From Pohlia nutans (lineage: Eukaryota; Streptophyta; Bryopsida; Bryales; Mniaceae), in the NCBI GenBank assembly GCA_022496805.1, contig CM040088.1, positions 12,927,001-12,991,000 on the forward strand: 64,000 bases of DNA, written 5' to 3'. The notes under the pieces are model-generated. The model was given only the letters and a program-made list of their open reading frames with translations. It did not search any database and was not told the origin of the DNA. This document shows positions 54,860-64,000 of this stretch, one piece after another. Position 1 is the first letter of the stretch; each line of letters opens with the position of its first letter. The position numbers were made by a program, and so were the translations under genes.

Positions 54860-55435
54860 TTAACCCCTAAACGTTTTCACCCTTTTCAGATTTGGCAATT
54901 TTTCAAAGATGCATTATAAAATGCAACTAAAAGGGGTATTTTCAACTTGATGAATGAATAAAAGTTGTACGTTACGAATTTTAGATTCTATCCATACGGT
55001 TAGATTTGCAATTGCTATCACCAATATTTGTGTATTAAATTTCAAATTTAAAATTTAACACTCTTTTGTAATATGATTACGAATAAGATATTGACAATCT
55101 AATAATAAAATTTGTTGGGATGGGTTGAAATGTAATACTCTAAGTGTAGTGATTTTTGGAGATTTTTTGGTTGCTTAATTTTAGTAGTTGACTTTTTCAA
55201 GAGCACTTTTAGACTAAAATCTTCGAAATTTTGGGTGGAACACTACAACATGAAATGAGGCATAAAAATTTCACAAATCATCCCCTTTCTAATCGGATCA
55301 CACATGCACGAAGCTAACTTCTCATAAAAGTTTCAGTAAAAAATCCACACTGCAAAAAGTGCATGATGGATGAGAAATCGGAGTTCAAATCCGTACATCA
55401 TGCAAAATATGCATGGTTGGGCGGTTAGGGGTTAA
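54860..55435. mobile_element. TTAA MITE, family 'K' copy 4 (reverse)
   Basis: Left edge TTAACCCCTAAACG, right edge GGCGGTTAGGGGTTAA, TTAA on both sides; 576 bp. Reverse orientation of 46736-47312 with long stretches shared (TGAATAAAAGTTGTACGTTA, AAGTGCATGATGGATGAGAA). Confidence 0.85.
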
Positions 55436-55467
55436 AGGATCTTAATAGGCCCGAGGGTACTTCCACC

Positions 55468-56180
55468 TTAACCCCTAAAGGCCCAAGGGGTATAAATCAA
55501 ACTAAGATGTATTATAAAATATAATACATTCAAAACAGGAAATTTATTCCAACAGAGAAAATGCAAAATATGATGTTTGAAAATATATAATCAAGTTTCC
55601 AAAAAAAAAAATTAGATGTTTATCTAATGAATTTGATATCAATTAACTCAACCCTTTAAAGGCCGCAGATCCAAATAGTGGATGTTTGTTGGTCAAATCC
55701 AATTTTGACCTTGAAGATGAAGCTTTTTGCTATTACTTTCAATTGAGAAAACGAAGTTTATCAAGTCTAGTTTTCACTTCACTTTTAGGATATTATTTCA
55801 AGTATTGAATATTTTATTTTTATTGCAAGGTATGTTGCTTAAAGTTTGAATTACATTGCATAGGATGTTCACATTTTTAATTTTAAAATTTAAATTAAAA
55901 AAATTATACAAAAAATATATTATATGATTCTCCATTGTCACTAGCACATGTTCTAGGAAATTTATATTTTTTGAAGATTTTTTGTAATTAATATGAATTT
56001 CTTGAAGTATTTGACCTAAAAATATGTAAAAAGCTCATTTTGTATCAGAAAAATTAGAAATTCTTAGGACGAATAGGAAACATACAATTTTATGCATGAA
56101 GAATATTAGAAAATATATTTTAACAAATCTTGAAAGCTCAATTGTGTACGAAAGTAGTTTGACTGTTCTACAAAGGAATG
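55468..56180. repeat. Left end of another TTAA-family element and AT-rich DNA
   Basis: TTAACCCCTAAAGGCCCAAG starts here. A candidate inverted segment CAACCCTTTAAAGGCCGCAG is at 55648 and a GTTAAAGGGTTA motif at 56185, but no convincing matched right end. The rest is AT-rich without genes. Confidence 0.4.
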
Positions 56181-57230
56181 GGACGTTAAAGGGTTATACT
56201 TTGTAACATTGGACAATAATGAGGTGTTTGTTTTTGAAAAATTCCCCTATGTAGAGTTTAATTTGAATTGACAAGATTCAAATTGGGTTGGAAAGCAAAG
56301 TTGATTTCCTATCATAAAATAATTTTAGTCCATTCAAAGAAGAAATTGACTTCAAGCAAAATGGACAATGAATACAAAATGGTCGCTCAAAGCATAAGCG
56401 GATTAGCAATTTGAACATCTTGGAGAACATACGAGATGTGTCACAAATTTTTGAAGAAAGAATAATCTTAGTGGAGTTGAATCCAAGTGAAATCATATTA
56501 TTCCAATTAAAATTTGTAATTTTAATTCATTTCCAAAGTGGTATGCCCTAAAAATACAAAACAATCCATAGGTCGGGGCCATGAGCATCCAAAAATGCTC
56601 AATAATCATTCTAAATCAGCCTACATTCTAGGTTAGTACATTCTAGGTTAGTACATTCTAGGTTAGTAGTAGCTTGGGCACCTAATTGCCCAACAATTAA
56701 TAAAAGTTGGAAAAACAGTGTTGGGAAAAAAAGAAAAGGATTTTCCACATTCGGGCATTTTCAAATTTAATTAAAATAAAATTGGGCCCGGAGACTACAT
56801 TGTTGACTTGAAACAAACTATGACCAATTTCTTTTACGTAAGATAAATACCAAAGCACAAGAAAAGTTTAAACTTGCAGGTTTTCTTACTCAGAAGTCCA
56901 CAGCAGACTGGGAGACGACAAAAAATGATGACCATCCAGAGGTGGATTTCATACTACCGTAAACTCAAATACAAATTTACAGAGGCCAATAAGTATTTCC
57001 TCCTAAAACCTGGTCTGAGTACAAATTCTTACAAAGGGCTAACCCTGGAGTAACAAGGTTGGAAGGGCCTAGCTGTGCCAGCGACCTTAAAAAGAGGACT
57101 GAGCATCTCTCAACCGTACTGGGAGGGTTACATTTAACTTAGTTCAGAAGGGATAAGGATGAACTGCTGCCAATAACTGAAAATACCGCAAATTCAGGAA
57201 GAAACAGTCAAAGCCGATGCAAAGACCTCA
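56181..57230. other. Region downstream of the TRF-like gene
   Basis: No gene recognised. A 15 bp unit ACATTCTAGGTTAGT repeats about three times at 56628-56672. About 56880-57230 has higher GC and is likely the 3' UTR of the TRF-like gene. Confidence 0.45.
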
Positions 57231-60200
57231 CTACTTTCTATGTACAGTGCGTCCACTGCGGCTTGTGCTGCTACCAGACCCTGCAGTCGGAGAGATCTGG
57301 TTCTGAAGTGCAGCCAACTCACGAACCTTCGCTAATATTGGAGCAGGGATAGCTGCTGTGAACTGCTTTTTCCTCTCTCCCTGCAACCAATCCACCACAC
57401 CATGTCACCAACAGCTAACTTTGCCATAAATCGTCTCACTACAAAATTACACGACTTTCGGTTATATAATATTATCTAAGGAACTTCAGACAACATCGTC
57501 AAGATCTCATGCAAAGATCTCCATGGGATATCGAGGCCATTGTGATCATAGAAGGACCTCCCCATGAATCATGGAGAAGATACTCTTTATGATGTTGTCT
57601 AGAAGCTCCAGAAACTGTCTAATTTTACTAAAAACCAGAGCAAATAGTCACAGAACTAGTTTGTTGGTGCTAGCAAAGATCTAAGAGAATATATTTGCCT
57701 GCTTGGCTGGGCGTAATTATCACATACCCGAGTTTTCAGTAATATTAGATTGTCTCAGGAACTGTAGACAACATCAAGTGAATTTTCTAAATGATTCATG
57801 CAAATATCTCCCTATAGTCACAATGATATGGAGGCCTCTGTTTGATCATTGTGACCATGCGAAGACATCCCCATGAATCATGGAGAAGATCCTCTTTATG
57901 ATGTTGTCTAGAAGTTCCTGAAACAGTCTAATTTTACTGAAAACCAGAGCAAATAGTCATAGAACTAGTTTGTTGTTGCTAGCAAAGATCTAAGAAAAAA
58001 TATTCGCCCACTTGGGTGGGTGTAACTACCACATACTAGAGTTTTCAGTAATATTAGATTGTCTCAACAACATCATCAAGAGAATCTTCTGCATGATTCA
58101 TGCAAATATCTCCCTCTGGTCGCAATGATATGGAGGCCTCTGTTTAATCATTGTAAGACCTCCCCATGAATCATGGAGATAATTCTCTTTAAGATGTTGT
58201 CTGAAACAGTCTGATTTTTACTGAAAACCATGAGCAAACACTCACACACAACCAACCGGGTTGTTATTGCTAGGAAAGATTTAAGAAAAAATATTCACCT
58301 GCTTGGCTGGGTGTAACTGAGCCCGACTGGCTCGTAGAAGGTTCCGCCACTTATCCTGCACAACATAAACAATGATAATTATGGAACTTTTAGCACCCTG
58401 GGGAATGGAATTCTGGATTCTCTTGAAGACATGAGAGGAAACACTCTTGGATCCAATTGCCGTGTTGCTCTCTTTGGTTGCCCCATTTCTTTAGAAAAGG
58501 CGAGCACTGTTTCCCAATTTAAAAGACATTCTGATCACAAAACTGTACGACCAAAAGCATTAAAAAAATGCCTGCATGCTGGGGGTGAACAGCAGGAGTC
58601 TAAGTGTGTACAGCCAACTAACCTTCAAATCAACGGCAGTCCTATACCCGACATTGGCAAAAGCTAGCTTCTTGATATCAGCCCATTTCCCCCCACCACA
58701 GCGAGCAACACCCTCGACCAATGTCATGACTTCACGCAAAGTCCACGGCCGGTGGTGTTTCCGGCGTGTTCCACCATTGGCAGTGGGCACAGTTGCAATG
58801 GGCTGATCGTTTTCAGGTCGGCTATCTAGAGGCAAGGGTTGCAATATTGATGAAGGATCAAATGGCACAAGTGAAAGTGAAACTGACGCTCGGTCCCCGG
58901 CTCCTCCATTCAACTCATCCTGAACAAAAAAAAAAACCCCTTGACACGTTCAGCAATAACGCACCCTGGATCCAAATTATGAGCTGTCGCCGAGACGAAC
59001 TCTGGTGAATGCTTGGTGCTCTCATCACCCCTGACCCAGTCGAAAATATGAACTCCAAAAGAAAACACAAAAAAAAAGAACGAAAACACCCAAGACTTGG
59101 CTACCATCTCGACATCTGTGTATGGGAGGACAAACCTTGCGTACTGCCCCTTCCATGTCTGGCCGTGTAGCTCGGGCAGAGTGAGCCATTCTCACTAGCT
59201 TTGCAGTTCTACCTTCGATCTTGCGCTTCTGTACACAACATCCCAAGAAAATTCATGAGTTTCCTCATTGTAATCTGTCCGAAATATTATAACCCTGCCT
59301 TCTGATGACGCACAAAATCACAAAGCGTATACCACCAGACATAATTCCCGAAACATGGGCACTTTACCCACTGAGGAACTAGACTATTGTGATGGCCCAG
59401 GAGAGAGTGAATGACCTACCAAAAGGGAAACTCCGACCACAACAAAAAAAACAACCCAATCACAAAACTGAAACCACTTTGAAATCAATTAGCAGATTCA
59501 TACCGTGATACCACCGACAAGCTTGGGTCGCTGAGTTGCAGATATATTCTTGCTGGAAGCATTCCGCAAAGTGGACCCTCTGAGAGTGCCGTGTCGTCCA
59601 AACGTCATATCGGCTGGACCGTCTGTTTCCACTGTTCTCCAAGAAAAGTTGGCAGATGAGTCCTGGCCGTTTCCTTCAGACTCCGCATGCGGTGAAGTTC
59701 CCTCAGCCTCCTCTTCAATATATTTGCGGTTCGGTTTGCGCTGCCTTTTCCCACCAACTGGCTCTCCTGTAGTAGATCAAGCAACATCTCGCGTGAGATA
59801 CATGACTGATGTTGCAGTAAACAAAAGAGAATGATATAGCAACATACACAGAAACTTCTACAATTTTATCAGGAGACGGACATACGCAACAACGCAGAGG
59901 AGGTGAAAGGGACACACCAGTATTGACTACCTCGCCGTAGATGGCTATTTGACCACGAGCAGCACCTGAACTATTTGTATTAAAGACATCAAATCTACCA
60001 CTTGTGGACACAGAGGCTGGGGTAGTCATTCCGTGTTGAGAACCTTTACCCTCCAGCCCATTCCAAGCCAAATCCTTATGGAATTCAGCCCCATTGGCTC
60101 CCTGCGCATTGGCGTCATTGGCAGCATCTCTCTCGATGGCGCCCACACTCGAGGGGCTCACTGAAGGAAGAGGCTGCTCAGCCTGACTGTCTTGATCCAA

Positions 60201-62442
60201 CCTAGTTTTCAGCCTGCTTGGCACTTGAGACTTGAAAGCAGCATCCCGCTGTCTCAGCCACCCAGCCGAGATTTGACGCTTGAGCCAATGCTTGTCTTTC
60301 ACAGAGGTTTCGCGTCCATAAGTCGAACGAAATGCCTCGTGCAGCTCGCGGATGGAGAGATTGTCCAGAGACACGTCGTCATGGGGAGCAGCACTCATCC
60401 CAGGGGCTAGTGAAGTCACTTTTGTGGCGGTTCGTGTGAAGGGCTTCTGTGTGACTGCAGTTCTAGCCCTCTGTGTGCTTGCGGACCGCCCAAAACTGCG
60501 ATGAGATCCCCATCCAGAAGTCACTCGTGGTGACACGGGGTCAGGTTCTTTCGTGGGTGTCACCATGGGCTCTCCACTGCTCGAACTCAGCGTTGGTTGT
60601 TCTCCTGAGGCAGCATCGCCTGAGGCAGCATCATCGTCCCCAGCTTCAAAGTCAAAGTATTTCGGATTAGGTCGGCGATGTCTCTTGTCTCCACTTCCAT
60701 CACCAGCACTCAAATAGGGCGAGATGTTGTCCTCCTGACCGAGTTCATCTCCTGCTCCATCTCTTTCCGCAGCCAGCCGTTGCTGCTCCTCAGCATCCAC
60801 TTTTAATATCATGGAATCCAACACCTACACACCCAACCGCAGGTACGCTTCAGACACAAGCTGGGCAAAAAGCCTAGAACCCTCGAACACACACGAGCTT
60901 TTCCTCGTGTTATTTTCTGTAACAAATTGGGTCGATCAAACCTTCTCACGTCTATGTTGTAAAGAGCTTGCAGGGTAAACTACGACTCCTATATGAGACA
61001 GATCTTACTTGATCCTTGAGCAAGACTAACATATATGAAGCCCTAAGCATTCTTTGATTTCCTTCATACAAGGGCCTTCATCATCCAAAGTTGTTGGAAG
61101 TGAATAACCCTCTTGGACATGACCAAAACTTAAAAAGCAAAAACAGGGTAAGGAAAGATTCTGAGATTCAAGATCAATGTTCTAATCTTTCATTCCAAAC
61201 AATGAAGCACAAAATGATCGAAACTGTGGCTTGATTGATACCTGGAGCCGGGCTCTCAGCTTCTGACGTTGGGCAGCAAGATCTTGTAAGGGAACTGGCA
61301 TAACAGTTGAAAAACATTCAGTCCATTAAGCACATACAGATAGAAAGGACATTGTACCCACAGTCAACTTTGAGCTCCTATGCACACCTTTTAAAGATGG
61401 TCAATTCAAAGCAGAAATAGACACAATAGAAATGCGGAGCTATTTTCCCCGACAAATTACCATGCACAGGGCAACACATTGTAATTCTGAACTACATAAA
61501 TCAAGAAGCCGAAATGGTACTAAAGCTCATTCAGTTTTCAATAAAAATAAACCATGCAAATTGATCAAACTCTCGTAGTACTAAATCCATTTAATAAAGG
61601 AAAGCCAATCGAGAGCTTACTCTTGTGATCCCTCTCCTCTGGATCCTCTTCATCTGTGTCAAACTCATTTCCTTCGTCGTCCTCCTCCTCCTCGTCGTCC
61701 TCTTCGTCATCTTCACCTGCATCGCTGCCATCCGGCTGGAAGGACGACAGGCCATTGCCAGACCCGCTGACCAAAGACTGGAACACTTCATCCTCCGTAG
61801 CTGGAAGAACTGAGCCATCATCTCCCACCTGCAAGAACAAGCCTTTTCGAAGAATCTAAGAAACCTGCTTGCAAGTACCTCGAAAATCGACACAAAAAAC
61901 CAAGGGCCAGCTACAACAAAAGCACCGGTGTATTGCGCTATATTAATATATGACAGGATAGGACAATGACTTGAAATCAATCACTGATCAATATATCCCA
62001 GTTAGGCAATCTCCACATCCAGCAACAAGTAAGCATGACAAGACAGACGATAAAAATAAGAGACCCGATAAAACTAATACGGTGGGATCTACGAAATTGT
62101 AATCACGAACCAATATTTAGAGAGTAATGATTGTTGAGTTAGGCACACAGGTTCTATTTGACTGCAAGCACACACAACACAGAGGATGGCAAATCATGTA
62201 TGCCAATCTACTCAGTCCTGAAACAGAGTCGATAAAGAGTTTTCGTGAGTTAATTCTGTTCAACGCATTTAAGAAGGTGGGCTAAGGACTGGATTGTGTA
62301 CCTTGACCAGCTTGTAGACCTGCCGATCATCAACACTGGGTTTGCTAGCTGCTGCTGTTGCTGCTGCTGTTTCTGCAGGAGAGCCCTCTCGCCTTGAGGA
62401 GGGGGCAGGCCTTGTCTCGCTCCCGTCCTCTGCAGCCTCCAT
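57231..62442 (-). CDS. TRF-like (telomere repeat-binding factor-like) Myb-domain protein
   Basis: Nine exons joined in phase: 62442-62302, 61828-61621, 61294-61242, 60824-59918, 59766-59504, 59228-59136, 58919-58623, 58355-58299, 57380-57231; 2169 nt, 722 aa. The C-terminal Myb/SANT domain is RRKHHRPWTLREVMTLVEGV, GGGKWADIKKLAFANVGYRT and AVDLKDKWRNLLRAS, with the VDLKDKWRNL telobox signature split across exons 7 and 8. Also visible: Ala-rich N-terminus, an acidic stretch (EDDEEDDEEEEDDEG), LAAQRQKLRARLQVLDSMIL (probable coiled coil), basic RHRRPNPKYFDF and KRQRKPNRKYIEE motifs, and a basic Ser-rich tail SSTSRSGRTVHRK. Plant TRFL proteins of this class are nuclear and bind telomere-like repeats or act as transcription-related factors; only the Myb assignment is secure. 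Intron 8 contains decayed copies of the exon 8 end. Confidence 0.9.
57455..58325. repeat. ~300 bp tandem triplication in TRF-like intron 8
   Basis: Three units (about 57455-57732, 57733-58041, 58042-58325) share CCCCATGAATCATGGAGA, GAACTAGTTTGTTG and CTTGGCTGGG. Each includes a copy of the 3' end of exon 8 with its splice donor; only the outermost is the true exon. In the two inner copies the donor is altered (GC in one, CG in the other). Confidence 0.8.
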
Positions 62443-62499
62443 TATCGCCACCGGGATGATATCCGTCCTTCCAAGGTTCGACGTCACATGAACCAACCC
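62443..62499 (-). other. 5' UTR part of TRF-like exon 1
   Basis: An acceptor-like TTCTATTATTATTCTACAG ends at 62500. The exon continues 57 bp to the ATG, implying an upstream non-coding exon, perhaps in the GC-rich 62.9-63.5 kb region. The reading frame is open through this part without another Met. Confidence 0.5.
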
Positions 62500-62899
62500 C
62501 TGTAGAATAATAATAGAAAGAACCTTACGTTATAAGACACATGCTCCTGACTGCAATTCAATAAGAAAAAAGGGGGAGAACAATTAGTGTGTGGTACGGT
62601 AACTCTCTTCTTCTTCCTCAATTCGATCGCTAAACAAGTGAGAGTCTGAGAATTGATTCAAGACTCTTCGAGTGCCACAGTAAAGATCCACCAACGGTTA
62701 AAAGAATAAACGCCCTATAATAATAACAATAATAATAATCCCAGGTTTGAAATCTGCTCTAATACGAATCATACGTTGCAGGGGTACGTAAGAGACGGCA
62801 AAGAACCAATGCATAACCAAAGCTGCTCAATGCGCGCTCAGATCTTGAGGAAACAACAAACATCTACTTACTAAACCAATCGTCGTCAAAACGTCGTCT

Positions 62900-63780
62900 C
62901 TTCTTCTACAACACTCTGTTTGTCTCGGAGAGGGGGAAGAAGCCGAAAGTCGGCCCATCAAATGTGGAGCTGCTTAGAAAAAATCTCCGACACTGTGCAA
63001 AAAGTCTTAATCCCAGCAAGAAGATACTCCCAACTCGCTTGCCATTTCTTTCTTTACAACCACGGAACGTAAAATTTTCGAAAGCATATCCCTATTTCCC
63101 ACAATTGCGCGGGACCCAATACGCCTCCGGGGGTAGAAAATAAATTCCACACATAGGAAATACCAACAAACGCGTGGTGATGCGAAATCGGTAAACAAAA
63201 ATTGCCATCGGTCTTACCCAAAAGAACCGGAACGCGAGAAATTCGTTGTACTTGACAGCACCGAATCACGCTTGCGATAAAATCCAGAAACTCCCAAGCT
63301 CCTCCGCAAAATTCAGGGCGTGGTGGTGACGAGGCCCCGCAAGACACAGATTTGAGCGCTGGGGGAGGAGGAATCAGAGCAGAGTTCCGGTTTAAGAGGC
63401 GAGCAGTAGCAAAAGCAACAACAATCCATGCGACGCCTCCATGATCTCTTTGCCGAGAGAACAAAAGAGAGAAGAGAGGTGGCCTACAAAGGAAGGCAGA
63501 AGAGGCGAGGCAAAGCAAAAGGGAAGCAAAACGTGATGCAGAGCACCAACCCAAGTTAGGAGGAGCTGTGCAAACGACGGGCGGGGGGCTCAGCTCTGAC
63601 GCCGTGAGCGCTTTTGGCCGTCGATCGCCCGCAAGCCCCCATCCACGGCCAGAAGCGGCCCGACGTGCCGTGCCGTGCCCGCGCGGCTGCGTCAAGTCAC
63701 GTCGCGGTAGTCGCGGCCCGCGCGGGCGGACCAGTCCCCGCGCTCAAACCGTGGGATTCGTTTTCCGCTCCTCCTAATTT
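62900..63780. promoter_or_regulatory. GC-rich upstream/leader region of the TRF-like gene
   Basis: GC content rises strongly at 63560-63750 (CCGCGCGGCTGCG, GCGGCCCGCGCGGGCGG). Open frames on both strands here are a GC effect and show no domain. Likely promoter and leader. Confidence 0.45.
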
Positions 63781-63787
63781 TAGGTGC

Positions 63788-63793
63788 CACGTG
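63788..63793. promoter_or_regulatory. G-box (CACGTG)
   Basis: CCACGTGTCC matches the G-box/ABRE core bound by plant bZIP and bHLH factors. It lies about 1.35 kb upstream of the TRF-like start codon; which gene it serves is unknown. Confidence 0.4.
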
Positions 63794-64000
63794 TCCTTTC
63801 CCCATAACATACTCTTGGTACCCCGTGGCCCCATTACGGCAGTCCCGTGGCAAATTATCTTCCAATTAGAAACTAAATTTACGTGATAATGACACGCTAG
63901 TCTCAAAATTCATGGAATATAAATGGCATTTCTTCATTACTTAAAAAGTGAATCTAAGTGAAGATTCTCTTTCGCTTCAATTTTCAAAAGGATGCTCCAT

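Noticed and set aside
58431..58806. Plus-strand frames opposite the TRF-like Myb exon
   Set aside because: Antisense of a real exon; no domain and no splice support.
63054..63886. 213-codon minus frame and 69-90-codon plus frames in the GC-rich upstream region
   Set aside because: Composition effect of GC-rich leader DNA; the long minus frame shows no recognisable domain and lies where a non-coding first exon is expected.

Overview
This is a nuclear window from a land plant. Spliceosomal introns with GT-AG borders, telo-boxes upstream of a ribosomal protein gene, a phi-class glutathione transferase, a TRF-like Myb protein and a MAPR2-type protein all point that way. Compact GC-richer genes sit in very AT-rich, repeat-packed DNA. 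A non-seed plant such as a bryophyte would fit, but I cannot fix the lineage from sequence alone.

Layout. 1-22.3 kb holds no intact gene. It is a mosaic of transposon-like units: a 6.5 kb unit with terminal inverted repeats (TIRs) and two oppositely oriented arrays of palindromic repeats (919-7450), a 905 bp TA-flanked insertion nested in one array (2208-3112), a decayed Tc1/mariner transposase (7652-8290), two 1.6 kb elements with related ends (8303-9899, 14453-16061) and an intronless ATP synthase OSCP-like copy (11339-12175). 22.3-28 kb holds a six-exon FolD gene (minus), a divergent MAPR2-like gene (plus) and a second OSCP-like copy. 29-32 kb is repeats. 32.2-34.8 kb is an eight-exon secreted glycerophosphodiester phosphodiesterase (plus). 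38.7-42.3 kb is a twelve-exon TatD nuclease (minus). 44.8-46.1 kb is a phi GST whose second intron lacks a usable acceptor. 48.4-50.1 kb is ribosomal protein L12 (uL11). 52.1-54.6 kb is one LINE copy inserted into another of the same family. 57.2-62.4 kb is a nine-exon TRF-like Myb gene (minus), with a GC-rich upstream region to about 63.8 kb.

The genes have unrelated housekeeping roles: one-carbon folate metabolism, heme/steroid binding, phosphodiester turnover, DNA repair or processing, detoxification, translation and telomere-repeat or chromatin binding. Nothing suggests a cluster.

The most unusual content is mobile. At least eleven elements end in CCC(C)TAA-like termini and are flanked by TTAA, the target signature of piggyBac-type transposons, with several lying in introns. 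The nested LINE pair has both target-site duplications readable. The multi-exon genes were rebuilt by eye from splice sites and reading phase; all coding totals are multiples of three and match family lengths.
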